NCBI RefSeq assembly: GCF_045679555.1
Contig: NC_092093.1
Coordinates: 66,411,714 to 66,475,713, forward strand
Direction: 5' to 3'
Source: Salvelinus alpinus
Lineage: Eukaryota; Chordata; Actinopteri; Salmoniformes; Salmonidae
Length of the DNA stretch: 64,000 nucleotides
Made by a program: the position numbers and the translations under genes
In this document: positions 44,757 through 56,725 of the stretch, in pieces
How positions within the stretch are numbered: the stretch's first letter is position 1
Layout of the letters: the number at the start of each line of letters is the position of its first letter
Notes under the pieces: generated by a model
What the model was told of the DNA's origin: nothing
The model's database searches: none
Seen by the model: the letters and a program-made list of their open reading frames with translations, nothing else

Positions 44757-46085
44757 GAGTACCAGTCAAAAGTTTGGACACACATACTCATTCAAGGATT
44801 TTTCCTTATCTTTACCATTTTCTACATTGTAGAATAATAGTGAAGACATTTAAACTATGAAATAACGCATATGAAATCATGTAGTAACCAAAAAAGTGTT
44901 AAACAAATCAAAACATATTTGAGATTCTTCAAAGTAGCCACCCTTTGACTTGATGACAGCTTTGCACACTCTTGGCATTCTCTCAACCAGCTTCACGTGG
45001 AATGCTTTTCCAAAATTCTTGATGGAGTTCCCACATATTGCTGAGCACTTGTTGAATGCTTTTCCTTCACTCTGCAGTCCAACTCATCCCAAACCATCTC
45101 AATTGGGTTGAGGTCGGGTGATTGTGGAGGCCAGGTCATCTGACGCAGCACTTCCTCACTCTCCTTATGGGCCAAATAGCCCTTACACAGCCTGGAGGTG
45201 TGTTGGGCCATTGTCCTGTTGAAAAACAAATATTAGTCCCACTAAGCGCAAACCAGATGGCATGGTGTATCGCTGCAGAATGCTGTGGTAGCCATGCTGG
45301 TTAAGTGTGCCTTGAATTCTAAATAAATCGCTGACAGTGTCAAAGGCATAGCACCATCACACCTCTTCCTCCATGCTTCACGGTAGGAATCACACATGCA
45401 GAGATCATCCATTCACCTACTGTGCGTTTCACAAAGACGAGGAGTCTTATGGCTTGGGGGTAGAAGCTATTTAGGAGCCTCTTGGACCTAGACTTGGCGC
45501 TGCGGTACCGCTTGCCGTGAAGTAGCAGAGAGAACAGTCTATGACTAGGGTGGCTGGAGTCTTTGACAATTTTCAGGGCCTTCCTCTGACATCGCCTGGT
45601 ATAGAGGTCCTGGATGGCAGGAAGCTTGGCCCCGGTGATGTACTGGGCCGTACGCACTACCCTCTGTAGTGCCTTGCGGTCTGAGGCCGAGCGGTTGCCA
45701 TACCAGGCAGTGATGCAACCCGTCAGGATGCTCTTGAAGGTGCAGCTGTAAAACCTTTTGAGGATCATAGCGCTTGGTGAGTTTTGCAACTGCACTTGAA
45801 GAAACTTTTAAAGTTCTTGAAATTTTGACCGATTGACCGACCTTCATGTCTTAATTAAAGTAATGACGGACTGTCGTTTCTCTTTGCTTATTTGAGCTGT
45901 TGTTGCCATAATATGGACTTTGTTCTTTACCAAATAAGGCTATCTTCTGTATACCACCCCTACCTTGTCACAACACAACTGATTGGCTCAAATTCATTAA
46001 GAAGGAATAAATTCCACAAGTTAAGTTTAACAAGGCACACCTTTCCAAATCCGGAAACTATCATTTCGAAAACAAAACGTTTATT
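44757..46085 (-). mobile_element. Tc1-like transposon with its centre replaced by LINE DNA
   Basis: The left end AGTACCAGTCAAAAGTTTGG starts at 44758. Minus-strand transposase C-terminal part (45229-44993): FFNRTMAQHTSRLCKGYL, then [17 protein letters not shown] with the final Glu. The N terminus lies at 45915-45775 (MKVGQSVKISRTLKVSSSAVA). The middle of the gene, including the first Asp, is replaced by LINE sequence at 45438-45772. The matching right terminal repeat is found only at 49250-49373. Confidence 0.8.
45438..45772 (-). mobile_element. LINE ORF2 C-terminal fragment inside a Tc1 element
   Basis: The minus strand reads [40 protein letters not shown], then CQRKALKIVKDSSHPSHRLF and RLLNSFYPQAIRLL. 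This is the region after the RT domain in the fish LINE family also seen at 46.8-49.2 kb. It joins the transposase sequence with no visible target duplication. Confidence 0.8.
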
Positions 46086-46802
46086 CTTTCAGTGAAATGC
46101 GGAACCGTTCCGTAACGGGTGGCATCCCTAAGTCTAAATATTGCTGTTACATTGCACAACCTTCAATGTTATGTCATAATTATGTACAATTCTGGCAAAT
46201 GAATTACAGTCTTTGTTAGGAAGAAATGGTCTTCACATAGTTCGCAACTAGCCAGGCGGTTCAAACTGCTGCATATACCCTGACTCTGCTTGCACGGAAC
46301 GCAAGAGAAGTGACCCAATTTCCCTAGTTAAAAGAAATTCATGTTAGCAGGCAATATTAACTAAATTTGCAGGTTTAAAAATATATACTTGGGTATTGAT
46401 TTTAAAGAAATGCATTGATGTTTATGGTTAGGTACACATTGGTGCAAAGACAGTGCTTTTTTCGCGAATGCACTTGTTAAATCATCACCCGTTTGGCGAA
46501 GTAGGCTTATTTGCAAGGCAGGACAAGCTAGATAAACTAGTAATATCATCAACCATGTGTAGTTAACTAGTGATTATGTTAAGATTGATTGTTTTTTATA
46601 AGATAAGTTTAATGCTAGCTAGCAACTTACCAGGGCTTCTTGCTGCACTCGCGTAACAGGTAGTCAGCCTGCCACGCAGTCTCCTCGTGGAGTGCAATGT
46701 AATCGGCCACAATCGGTGTCCAAAAATGCTGATTACCGATTGTTATGAAAACTTGAAATCGGCACTAATTAATCGCCCATTCCGATTAATTGGTCGACCT
46801 CT
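46086..46802. repeat. Unclassified dispersed repeat
   Basis: It starts near GAACCGTTCCGTAACGGGTGG and ends with AATCGGCCACAATCGGTGTCC and ATTCCGATTAATTGGTCGAC CTCTAG. Words of AATCGG/CCGATT recur at its right end. It separates the Tc1 N-terminal part from the LINE. I cannot assign a class. Confidence 0.45.
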
Positions 46803-47206
46803 AGTTTGGACCATTCTAGTTTATTGGTGATGTGGACACCAAGGAACTTGAAGCTCTCAACCTGCTCCACTACAGCCCCGTCGATGAGAATGGGGGCGTG
46901 CTCGGTCCTCCTTTTCCTGTAGTCCACAATCATCTCCTTAGTCTTGGTTACGTTGAGGGATAGGTTGTTATTCTGGCACCACCCGGCCAGGTCTCTGACC
47001 TCCTCCCTATAGGCCGTCTCGTTGTTGACGGTGATCAAGCCTACCACTTTTGTGTTGTCTGCAAACTTAATGATGGTGTTGGAGTCGTGCCTGGCCATGC
47101 AGTTGTGGGTGAACATGGAGTACAGTAGGGGACTGAGCACGCACCCCTGGTGGGCTCCAGTGTTGAGGATCAGCGTGGCAGATGTGTTGCTACCTACCCT
47201 CACCAC

Positions 47207-47458
47207 ATTTACATCATCATTTACATACATTTAAGTCATTTAGCAGACGCTCTTATCCAGAGCGACTTACAAATTGGTGCATTCACCTTATGATATCCAG
47301 TGGAACAACCACTTTACAATAGTGCATCTAACTCTTTTAAGGGGGGGGGGGGGGTTAGAAGGATTACTTTATCCTATCCTAGGTATTCCTTAAAGAGGTG
47401 GGGTTTCAGGTGTCTCCGGAAGGTGGTGATTGACTCCGCTGACCTGGCGTCGTGAGGG
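47207..47458 (-). mobile_element. 5'-truncated L2-like insertion with ACCAC duplication
   Basis: Its 252 bp are nearly identical to the 3' end of the element at 38922. ACCAC lies at 47202-47206 and 47459-47463. Removing the insert and one ACCAC restores the host LINE reading RPQVVRVG, which proves the insertion. Confidence 0.92.
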
Positions 47459-48235
47459 ACCACCTGGGGGCGGGCCGTCAGGAAGTCCAGGATCCAGTTG
47501 CAGAGGGAGGTGTTTAGTCCCAGCATCCTTAGCTTATTGATGAGCTTTGATGGTACTATGGTGTTGAACGCTGAGCTGTAGTCAATGAATAGCATTCTCA
47601 CGTAGGTGTTCCTGTTGTCTAGGTGGGAAACGGCAGTGTGGAGTAAAATAGAGATTGCATCTGTGGATCTGTTTGGGTGGTATGCAAATTGGAGTGGGTC
47701 TAGGGTTTCTGGGATAATGGTGTTAATGTGAGCCATTACCAGCCTTTCAAAGCACTTCATGGCTACGAACGTGAGTGCTACGGGTCTGTAGTCATTTAGG
47801 CAGGTTGCCTTCGTGTTCTTGGGCACAAGGACTATGGTGGTCTGCTTGAAACATGTTGGTATTACAGACTCAATCAGGGACATGTTGAAAATGTCAGTGA
47901 AGACACCTGCCAGTTGGTAAGCACATGCCCGGAGCACACGTCCTGGTAATCCGTCTGGCCTCGCAGTTCTGAATGTTGACCTGTTTAAAGGTCTTACTCA
48001 CATCGGCTACGGAGAGCGTGATCACACAGTCATCTGGAACAGCTGATGCTCTCATGCATGCCTCAGTGTTGCTTGCCTCGAAGCGAGCATAGAAGTGATT
48101 TAGCTCGTCTGGTAGGCTTGTGTCACTGGGCAGCTCGCGGCTGTGCTTTCCTTTTGTAGTCTGTAATAGTTTGCAAGCCCTGCCACATGAGACGAGCATC
48201 GGAGCCAGTGTAGTACGATTCAATCTTAGCCCTGT

Positions 48236-48942
48236 TGTTACGGATACAAGTATCCTGTATGTGTATTTGTTTTCTTTCCTTCTGCCCTAGTCACAGGTGT
48301 CACTCATCAGTCGCCAATCAGTCGCCAATCAGTCGCCACTGAAGACACACCTGCTCCTTTTCCCTTACCCAATCACATCCCCTTTCCCTTGGTTTAAAAA
48401 CCCAGTCAGTTGGATTCCCTGTCTCTCTGTCTCTCTGTCTTTCTGTCTCTCTGTATCTCTCTCCCCCTCTCTCTTTGTATGCAGCTATCTCTCTTTTGTT
48501 TTTGCGCCTACATCTCACATTGTCCGTTATCATACGAGTATGTATTGCTGTGGTGTATGGGTTGTTTGTTTGTTGGTGGGAAAAGGGGATACCAAGCCAA
48601 GTTGCCCTTGGGCATACATTACCCGTAGGAAAACTTTGTCTAAGTACCCTAGTTAGAACTGGGCGGACCAACCACTGTATTTTATAGGTTAGTTAGCTAG
48701 CTGTTCTTGAAGCAGGTAAGACTAGCTTAGTTTTTTTGTTGTTGATATTTATTAGTTCTTTCCTTCCAGTTCACCCCCCCATTACAGTGTGTTTGAACAA
48801 TAAACCTAAAGTGTTTGACGATAGGTTTAGGTTGTCTGTTTTTTTGTTGTTGTTCTCACTGTTCCTTTTCACTGTTATGATTTGCATGAGATATATTACG
48901 GGTCTCGTTTCCATCCCCGTTAGACTGCAGGGCAAAGGGGAA
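48236..48942. mobile_element. LTR-like 707-bp insertion with CCTGT duplication
   Basis: CCTGT occurs at 48231-48235 and 48943-48947, and the host LINE is continuous if the insert is removed. The insert starts TGTTACGGATACAAG and ends GGCAAAGGGGAA, so the right end is not the usual CA. A CTCTCTGT-rich tract lies at 48420-48480 and an AATAAA at 48800. It could be an LTR whose end has diverged, or another element class. Confidence 0.6.
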
Positions 48943-49249
48943 CCTGTATTGGTGCTTTGCCTGTTTGATGGTTCGTCGCAGGGCATAGCAGGATTTCTTA
49001 TAAGCTTCCGGGTTAGAGTCCCGCACCTTGAAAGCGGCAGCTCTACCTTTCAGCTCAGTGCATATATTGCCTGTAATTCATGGCTTCTGGTTGGGGTATG
49101 TACGTACAGTCACTGTGGGGACGACGTCCTCGATGCACTTATTGATAAAGCCAGTGACTGATGTGGTGTACTCCTCAATGCCATCGGAAGAATCCCGGAA
49201 CATGTTCCAGTCTGTGATAGCAAAACAGTCCTGTAGTTTAGCATCTGCT

Positions 49250-49373
49250 ACTACATGATTATGATTGTGTTATTTCATAGTTTTGATGTCTTCACTATTA
49301 TTCTACAATGTAGAAAATAGTAAAAAACCCTTGAATGTGTAGGTGCGTCCAAACTTTTGACTGGTACTGTATA
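49250..49373. mobile_element. Tc1-like terminal repeat
   Basis: ACTACATGATTATGATTGTG through TCCAAACTTTTGACTGGTAC and TGTA. It is the inverse of the end at 44758 and probably the lost right end of that same Tc1 element, displaced by 3 kb of later insertions. Confidence 0.8.
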
Positions 49374-49604
49374 TGTAGTAATATCTATAGGTAGTAGTAT
49401 CTATATGTTTTTAAGCTATATTAACACATTTTACACATTTGTATTTTTTCAACAGAAATTATTGCTTATGAGGACCTTCATCTGTGTGTAAAATATTCCT
49501 GCTCTCAGATTTGTAATTAATAGATTGTAGGCGTGTGTTAAAATGTGTCATTTTTTTCAAAATGCTATATATCAATTCTTTAGCTGGAATGGAATGTTCG
49601 TGTA

Positions 49605-49690
49605 CTGTATATTTGACTGTGATATATGGTTGTCTCACCTAGCTATCTTAAGATGAATGCTACTAAAATGTATAATGTAAATGTTTTGCA
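49605..49690 (+). repeat. L2 3' tail fragment
   Basis: GACTGTGATATATGGTTGTC, TCACCTAGCTATCTTAAGATG and ATGTATAATGTAAATG match the L2 3' UTR wording also seen at 57280 and 61550. Confidence 0.65.
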
Positions 49691-49976
49691 TACTGTACAG
49701 ATCTCCTATTACTGTATTGATTTTTATATATTTTTTTTTATATTGATGTCACAAATGTATCATTTGTAGTTCTTTACAAAACAAAACTAGTTGGATTGTT
49801 ACGTTTGCCTGTGTTAAACCCAGTAGTACCAGCTATTTATTTGAGAATGAGTCAGAAATATACTGTAGTGTTTTGCAAAAAAAAACATGATTATTTCTCT
49901 TTGAAATTAAGTGATAGATTTCAATCAAATACATGTCTGTCATTGATCATCCCCATGCCATGATTAGAAAGGGAAA

Positions 49977-50400
49977 CAATGGCATCCTGAGTGGCACAGT
50001 GGTCTAAGGCCTCTAGAGATCCTGGTTCAAGTCCAGGCTCAGTCGCAGCCGGCCGCGACTGGGAGACCCATGGGACAGTGCACAATTGGCCCAGCATTGT
50101 CTGGGTTAGGGGATGGTTTGACCTGCAGGGATGTTCTTGTCCCATTGTGCTCTAGCGACTCCTGTGGCGGGCTGGGTGCAATGCATGCTGACATGGTCGC
50201 CAGGTGTATGTTGGTGCGGCTGGCTTCCTGGTTAAGCGGGCATTGTGTCAAGAAGCAGTGAGCCCTGGCTGGGTTGTGTTTCGGAGGACGCACGACTCTT
50301 GACCTTCTTCTCTCCCGAGGCTGTACGGGAGTTGCAGCAAGGGGACAAGACTGTATCTACCATTTGGATATGATGAAAAAGGGGTACAAAAATAACAAAC
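49977..50400 (+). mobile_element. tRNA-derived SINE, long form
   Basis: Box A GAGTGGCACAGTGGTCTAAGG and box B GGTTCAAGTCC are correctly spaced. The body reads CGGCCGCGACTGGGAGACCC, CAATTGGCCCAGCATTGTC, TTTCGGAGGACGCACGACTC and CTCCCGAGGCTGTACGGGAG, ending in an A-rich stretch. This is a near full-length pol III SINE of salmonid type. Short ORFs across it are incidental. Confidence 0.85.
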
Positions 50401-51159
50401 CTTGTTAAAAATATATATTTTTAAACAAACCAATATCTTTCATACAAATTGGGATGAAATGCAGATGTCACAGATTTCATGTTTGTTAAACAATGTACTG
50501 TATATGACATGCATCCACCCTGACTATAGAGGGAGCCACATACACAACAGACACCTCATTAGGGCCCATATTCATAAAGCATTTCAGCACAGGAGTGCTG
50601 ATCTAGGATCAGGTCCATCCCTGTCCATTCATTATAATCTAAAAGGCAAAACAGAGAGAGAGGAAAGAGGGAAAGAGGAGAGAGGAGAGAGGAGAGAGAG
50701 AGAAGGTAAGAGGGAATGTGTGAATAGCCTTTCTAAAGAACTGTTCCTTCTCCTTCACTATTCATGCATTATGCAGTGCTAGAGACAACACTGGTGACCA
50801 ATCATGAATATGATAGTACAAAACCATCCCAGTCCAAATCTGGTCGCTGTTTAGCTCTCAGTGATGTAGATTTTCTGTGTGTGCGTGTTCTCTCTTATGC
50901 AGGGATATTGATCACGGTGACACACACTGCTCCTGGGGTTTCATTCGATTCGACTGACCGCCCAAAATACATTATTGATCATATGTTGATTATCTGCTGC
51001 TACGCTTTGTTGCATTGCCCTTTGCAGGGCATCATAATCTTGCTGGTATAGTTGATAAGCTGTTGGTTGTTCCCGAGTTGAAATTTCCCGGACAATCTGA
51101 TTCCGGGACAATTACAAGAGCCATTATCGATCTGAACACCTGCCAAACTACGTGATGGT
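50401..51159. other. Unassigned, with a purine-rich tract
   Basis: (GAGAG)n-rich tract at 50650-50710. No exon supported. Confidence 0.4.
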
Positions 51160-51308
51160 CCTGCGTGGCTCCGTTCGTATAGATAAAGCATGGCTCTTCA
51201 AACTCTAGGGTTGCGGATTCTATTCTAACTGGCGTCACCCATTCGAGAATGTATACACGACGTAAGTCGCTTTGGATAAAAAAAGTGTGCTTTGGATAAA
51301 AAATGTAT
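51160..51308 (+). mobile_element. Degenerate tRNA-derived SINE with L2 tail
   Basis: GCGTGGCTCCGTTCGTATAG, AAAGCATGGCTCTTCAAAC and GGGTTGCGGATTCTATTC follow a tRNA order. ACGTAAGTCGCTTTGGATAA is the L2-type tail that lets such SINEs use L2 machinery. Confidence 0.55.
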
Positions 51309-51309
51309 T

Positions 51310-52169
51310 TCACTGAGGGAATTTTTGACAAAGAGAAAGTGAAATGACAGTAAACCAGGATATATGTTTATGTAACCCTAATGTAACATTTATGTAAGCC
51401 TCATAGCCTATATGAGTGAATACATAGTTGTACGGTAACTACAGCATTCCTCCTCTGTTGCCCTTGTTGTTGCTGTTGCCTAGGGCTCTGCCATTAATAA
51501 AGTGTGCAGTAGAGTCTTGTTATGAAATCCATCTTCAAGGCACAGAGAGTTTTGCTCCACTGGCTCATAAGAGAAGCCCATACTCTGGTCATTCATCAGC
51601 CCCCTGTAGTGTGTGTGTGTGTTTGCAAAACACTGCCTCACTCCTAGTCCAGAGCAGGATAGCACAGTGGACCTCTAACGATGTGACACTCTCATAATGT
51701 GTGTGTCTCATAATGTGTGTGTGTGCCCCCGCGCAGTCTGTGTGTACAACCAAACATTTGAAAAAGTCAAAACTCAGCATAAAGAGCAAACTTAAAATGT
51801 CTTAAATTGTGTCTTAGCTTTGAAAGATGTGAATTATTAACCCGGACGGTTGATGATGAGGTTGTGTGTTACCTCTTTCAGTGTGCTTTTCACTGCCGAT
51901 TATGTTCCATCAGAGACACCTGCAGTTTACTCTGTGCATGAAGTCCACACGTTACATCAAACTGTGGAGGCACTGGAAGCTTGCATACTATAAAAAATGT
52001 AACTACTGTAGAAGCAGTGGTAGGCCACATACCGTATCCTCTCTATCACGGAGCATAGACAATACAAAAGCATGCAAAATTAACCAACCGTATCGCTGGG
52101 AATATGCAGAATCAGGTCAGATAAAAATGACATGAAATTATGCATGTGCATGGTGCAACATTTCCCCCT
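51310..52169. other. Unassigned, short GT-rich runs
   Basis: GTGTGTG runs at 51610 and 51700-51745. No exon or element supported. Confidence 0.4.
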
Positions 52170-52170
52170 A

Positions 52171-52276
52171 CAGTACCAGTCAAAAGTGTGGACACACCTA
52201 CTCATTCAAGTTTTTTTTAAAATTTGTACTATTTTCTACATTGTAGAATAATAGTGAAGACATCAAAACTATGAAA
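52171..52276. mobile_element. Tc1-like terminal repeat fragment
   Basis: CAGTACCAGTCAAAAGTGTG to GACATCAAAACTATGAAA, preceded by TA. No transposase follows. Confidence 0.8.
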
Positions 52277-52420
52277 GGCCAGAAGAAAATAGGAGCATTG
52301 CACCGTGATTGGCTCACCATTGCACCATGATTGGCTCAGTGTTCTGTCACTCATGGGGACACTATGTCACCAGCCTTTAGTAAGGGTCGACATCAAGAAT
52401 GTGAGCCTTTTGGGTCCTGC

Positions 52421-52761
52421 TGTCACGATCGTTATGATGAGTGGACCAAGATGCAGCGTGGTATGTTTCCATCCTCTTTATTTGGAAGAGAAACTCAAAG
52501 AAAAAACAATACAGCGTAAAACTAAACGTGAAGATCGTAGTGCTCGCAGGCAACTATACCTAGACAAGATCCCACAAAGCACAAAGGGGAAATGGCTGCC
52601 TAAATATGATCCTCAATCAGAGACAACGATAAACAGCTGCCTCTGATTGGGAACCATACCAGGCCAACATAGAAATATAATCACCTAGATGACCCACCCT
52701 AGTCACACCCCGACCTAACCAACATAGAGAATAAAAAGCTCTCTATGGTCAGGGCGTGACA
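52421..52761 (-). mobile_element. Solo LTR with CCTGC target duplication
   Basis: The minus strand runs TGTCACGCCCTGACC...ACGATCGTGACA. CCTGC lies at 52416-52420 and 52762-52766. An AATAAA-type signal is present on the minus strand (near 52478). Same family as the LTR at 16351-16758, sharing both ends and the CTCTGATTGAGAG-like block. Confidence 0.88.
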
Positions 52762-52774
52762 CCTGCCATAGACT

Positions 52775-54180
52775 TAGATCAGAAGTGCCCTTCCAAGAAG
52801 GCTCAAGGTTATTGGCCACAGATAAAATGACGTCAAATTACGTTATATCTACAGCAGCTTTGATTGAACTGATTGGACTTTCAAAGTCTTAGCTAGCAGT
52901 CATCATCAGTTGTCATCAATTCGACAATCTACTGGCAAATCCTTTTTAATCTTTGTCATATGAAGAGAAATTCTGAAGAGAAATTATAGATAAAACGTAT
53001 CGGTGCTCATCGGCAATTGGACATAAAGATTACACAACAAGTTGGACATCACAAATTCAACAATGAGTCGTTTGGAAGGAATCAGTTGCTAACTGCAAGC
53101 GTTGCAAAGAAACCACTAACGTTAGCCTGCCATTCAATGGAGTGGCTGTGTGTCAGACTGCCAGAATATGAAAGGGGGAAATGTATACTGAAGCTAAGAA
53201 AGTAATACTAAGTGTATGTTGCGTAGTAAACTATTAGTAGCCCATGTGCCTCACCCTAATAATTTGGTCTATTTTCACCGAGGTATAGTAAACACATCGT
53301 TCGTGGCAAGTGTGTGCTTGTTTGGCTCCTGTTTTATACAGCTTTGACAGTGCTACTGATAGTAGTGGTGGCGCTTGGCTTGCACATGCAAATTCAGCAT
53401 ACACAACATTCTATAATAGAATTGTGTTATTTGACGTGTCAAATTTAAAGCTTATTTAACGTGTCAAATAGTGTTATATGAAGTGTATCTTTTGTGACAC
53501 ACAAAGACCCAAACGGCGTTCAATGAGCCTCACTCTAATAATATGGTCTATTTCCACCTCTTAATTTTGCCTACTGTTCTAACTTGGTGGTGCACATACA
53601 ACCTATAACCTGTTTTAGAGAAATGTAATCATCGAATATTATAAGACCTTTCATTGTCTGTTTATATGCCCCCTTTATTTGTCCTACGGTTCTGACTTGT
53701 ACGGGGAGTACACTGTAAGAACAGCCCATGTTCTGAATTGTGTCGCTGTATATTTCAAAAGTGCTGAACAAATAGTTAGATTGACTATGTCCATCTTCGC
53801 TTGCTCATTAATGTCATAATCAAAATTACAGATTGCCTCTTATCCGCTTGTCATCCCCTTATGCCATAGTTTGTACATCTCAATTGTCAGTAGAAACCAA
53901 ATTTGATTAAGCAAGTCTGCCATATCAGCTATGTTTTTTTAAAAGGCAGTAAATGAGGCTGAATGAACTGTTTCGCTGATAGCCAGGTGTAGCAGTGGTA
54001 AGGTGTTGGGACTCTGCTGTTGGGACTCTGCTGTTGGGACAGCTTTATGTAGGCCCTAACAGTTTGTGGGCACAGCTTGTCACCATTATAGTGCAATTAT
54101 TGTATTGTTTAGTGTTGTGTTGTGTGTTGTGTAGTGGCTTTGCTGGCATGCATCCAACATATATATTTTTTGCCCCACCA
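52775..54180. repeat. Probable dispersed repeats, class unknown
   Basis: Two related openings, CTCACCCTAATAATTTGGTC (53250) and CTCACTCTAATAATATGGTC (53528), lie 278 bp apart. The tail TTTTGCCCCACCAAGATTTA looks like an element end. I recognise parts as common salmonid sequence from memory only. No gene. Confidence 0.35.
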
Positions 54181-55162
54181 AGATTTACATGTTAAAATTG
54201 CCACGGTCTCTCCCACTACTCTCTCCTCTTCTATCCTATCTTCTCCCTTCTGCTAAATCCTTCTCCCTCCTGTATCCTGATTCTGCCTCTTCGAAACTAC
54301 TCTCCTCCCTTTCTGCATCCAATGACTTGCACTATCCCCTTTCCTCCTGGCCGGCTCGGCACTCCACTACTGTACCGTGGCTGTGACACATTGCAAGCTT
54401 ACAGAACAGGACAGCTGATCAAAAATTGAGGGAAATGTAACTTCCAGAGGACCTATCATCCTTTCACCCCTCCCCTCCCTCCTTCCTCTCTGCAGACAAC
54501 TTTGTCAACCACTTTGAAAAGAAGGTTGACGACATCCGCTCCTTATTCACGCAGCCTATTGATTCCACTGTTCCCACTCCCACAGTTCTACCCTACGCCT
54601 TGACCTATTTCTCCCCTTTCTCTCCAGATGAAATCCTGCATCTAGTGAGGTCCAACCGCCCGACAACCAGCAGCTCGACCCCATCTCTTCCTCCCTTCTC
54701 CAGGCCATCTCTGGAGAACTTCTCCCATTCCTCATTTCCCTCATCAACTCATCCCTGATCACTGATCACTGGCTGCATCCCCTCAGACTTCAAAATGGTT
54801 GAGTTGCTCCACTCAAGAAACCAACACTCGACTCCTCTGACATCAAAAACTACAGACCGGTATCCCTTCTTTCTTTTCTTTCCAAAACACTCTGACCAAC
54901 TCTCACGCTCTCACACTATCACTCTCAGAACGATCTTCTTGACCCTAACCAGTTAGGCTTCGAGAAGGGTCACTCAACCGAGACTGCTCTTCTCTGTGTC
55001 ACAGAGGCTCTCTGCACTGCCAAAGTGGACTTTCTCTCCTCTGTTTTCATCCTCCTACATCTATCTGCTGCCTTTGACACAGTGAACCATCAGATCCTCC
55101 TCGCTACTCTCTGGGCTTTGCTTCTCAGGCTCTCCACACTCTTGGAATGCATCCTACCTATC

Positions 55163-56335
55163 TGGGTCAGATGGTTTAGACCCTTCTTTAAGGTTGCAGC
55201 CTTAAATCCTAACTGTTATAGGCCAATTTCCATTTTGCCCTGTTTATCGAAAGTGTTTATCAAAACTTGTCAATAATTAACTGACTGGCTTTCTTGATGT
55301 CTATAGTATTCTCTCTGGTATGCAATCTGGTTTCAACTCAGGTTATGAATGTGTCACTGCAACCTTAAAGGTCCTAAATGATGTCACCATTGCCCTTGAT
55401 TCTAAGCAATGTTGTGCTGCTATGTTTTATTAACCTGGCCAAAGCTTTTGATACGGTAGACCATTCCATTATTGTGGGCCGGCTAAGGAGTATTGGTGTC
55501 TCCGAGGGGTCTTTGGCCTGCTTTGCTAACTACCTCTCTCAAAGAGTGCATTGTATAAAGTCCTAACATCTGCCGTCTTAGACACTGCCTGTCACCAAGG
55601 GAGTACCCCAAGGCTCGATCCTAGGCCCCATGCTCTTCTCAATTTCCATCAACAACATAGCTCAGGCAGTAGGAAGCTCTCTCATCCATGTATATGCATA
55701 TGATACAACATTATACTCAGATGGCCCCTCCCCGGATTTTGTGTTAAAATCTCTACAACGAAGCTTTCTTAATGTCCAACAAGCTTTCTCCGCCCTTAAC
55801 CTTGTTCTGAACACCTCCAAAAACAAAGGTCATGCGGTTTGGTAAGAAGAATCCCCCTCTCTCCACCTGTGTGATTACTACCTCTCAGGGTTTAGAGATT
55901 AAGGTAGTCACCTCATACAAGCAGTTGGGAGTATGGCTAGATGGTACACTGTCCTTCTCTCAGCACATATCAAAGCTTCAGGCTAAGGTTAAATCTAGAC
56001 TTGGTTTCCTCTATCATAATCGCTCCTCTTTTTTAGGGACTGTAACAATCTGCAAAAAACACAAACTGGACAGTTATCTCCATCTCTTCATTCAAAGACT
56101 CAATCATGGACACTCTTACTGACAGTTGTGGCTGCTTCGTGTGATGTATTGTTGTCTCTACCTTCTTCCCTATGTGCTGTTGTCTGTGCCCAATAATATG
56201 TGTACCATGTTTTATGCTGCTACTATGTTGTGCTGCTGCCATGTTGTGTTGCTACCATGTTGTTGTCATGTTGTGTTGCTACCATGCTGTGTGGTCATGT
56301 GTTGCTGCCATGCTATGTTGTTGTCTTAGGTCTCT
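55163..56335 (+). mobile_element. Second LINE, inserted in the L2 element
   Basis: Reading (with stops): NCYRPISILPCLSKV, CFINLAKAFDTVDHSIIVGR, LRSIGVSEGSLACFANYLSQ, VTKGVPQGSILGPMLFSISI, HVYAYDTTLYS (YADD changed to YAYD), ALNLVLNTSK and SYKQLGVWLDGTLSFSQHIS. After an internal deletion its C terminus and a GTTGTG/CATGTTGTG-rich 3' end follow (56140-56330). RT family differs from both other LINEs in the window. Inactive. Confidence 0.8.
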
Positions 56336-56579
56336 CTTTATGTAGTGTTGGGGTGTCTCTCTTGCTACTGCAACTCGCTGATGGCTTGGCTCCCTGCTTC
56401 TGCCATCCAGCTCCTGCAATTTATCCAGAACTCTGCATTCTTGGGAAGGTGTTCAACCTTCCCAAGTTTTCCAATGTCCTCCAACTCCTCCGCACACTCC
56501 ACTGGCTCCCAGTCGATTCTCCCGTCCATTACAAGATCATGGTAGTTGCATACGGAGCAGCAAGAGGAACTGCCCGTCC

Positions 56580-56725
56580 TTAGGCAAAAATCTGTCGTTC
56601 TGCCCCTGAGCAAAGTATGTTAACCCACTGTTCCCCGAGCGCCGAAGACGTGGATGTCGATTAAGGCAGCCCCCCCGCACCTCTCTTATTTAGAGGGGTT
56701 GGGTTAAATGCGGAAGACACATTTC
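56580..56725 (+). mobile_element. SINE-like insert
   Basis: GGCAAAAATCTGTCGTTCTG, CCCCTGAGC, GTTAACCCACTGTTCCCCG and AAATGCGGAAGACACATTTC interrupt the L2 ORF, which resumes after 56730. The wording resembles the body of salmonid tRNA SINEs, but no A or B box remains. Confidence 0.5.

Larger units (their letters stand above)
46803..49247 (-). mobile_element. LINE ORF2 (decayed, carrying two nested insertions)
   Basis: In minus-strand order: the part at 49247-48943 (linker after the endonuclease), an LTR-like insert, [91 protein letters not shown] and [14 protein letters not shown]. An L2 insert follows. Then TLILNTGAHQGCVLSPLLYS, IIKFADNTKVVGLI (catalytic FADD changed to FADN) and ESFKFLGVHITNKLEWS. 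The altered catalytic Asp plus the insertions make it inactive. Confidence 0.88.
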
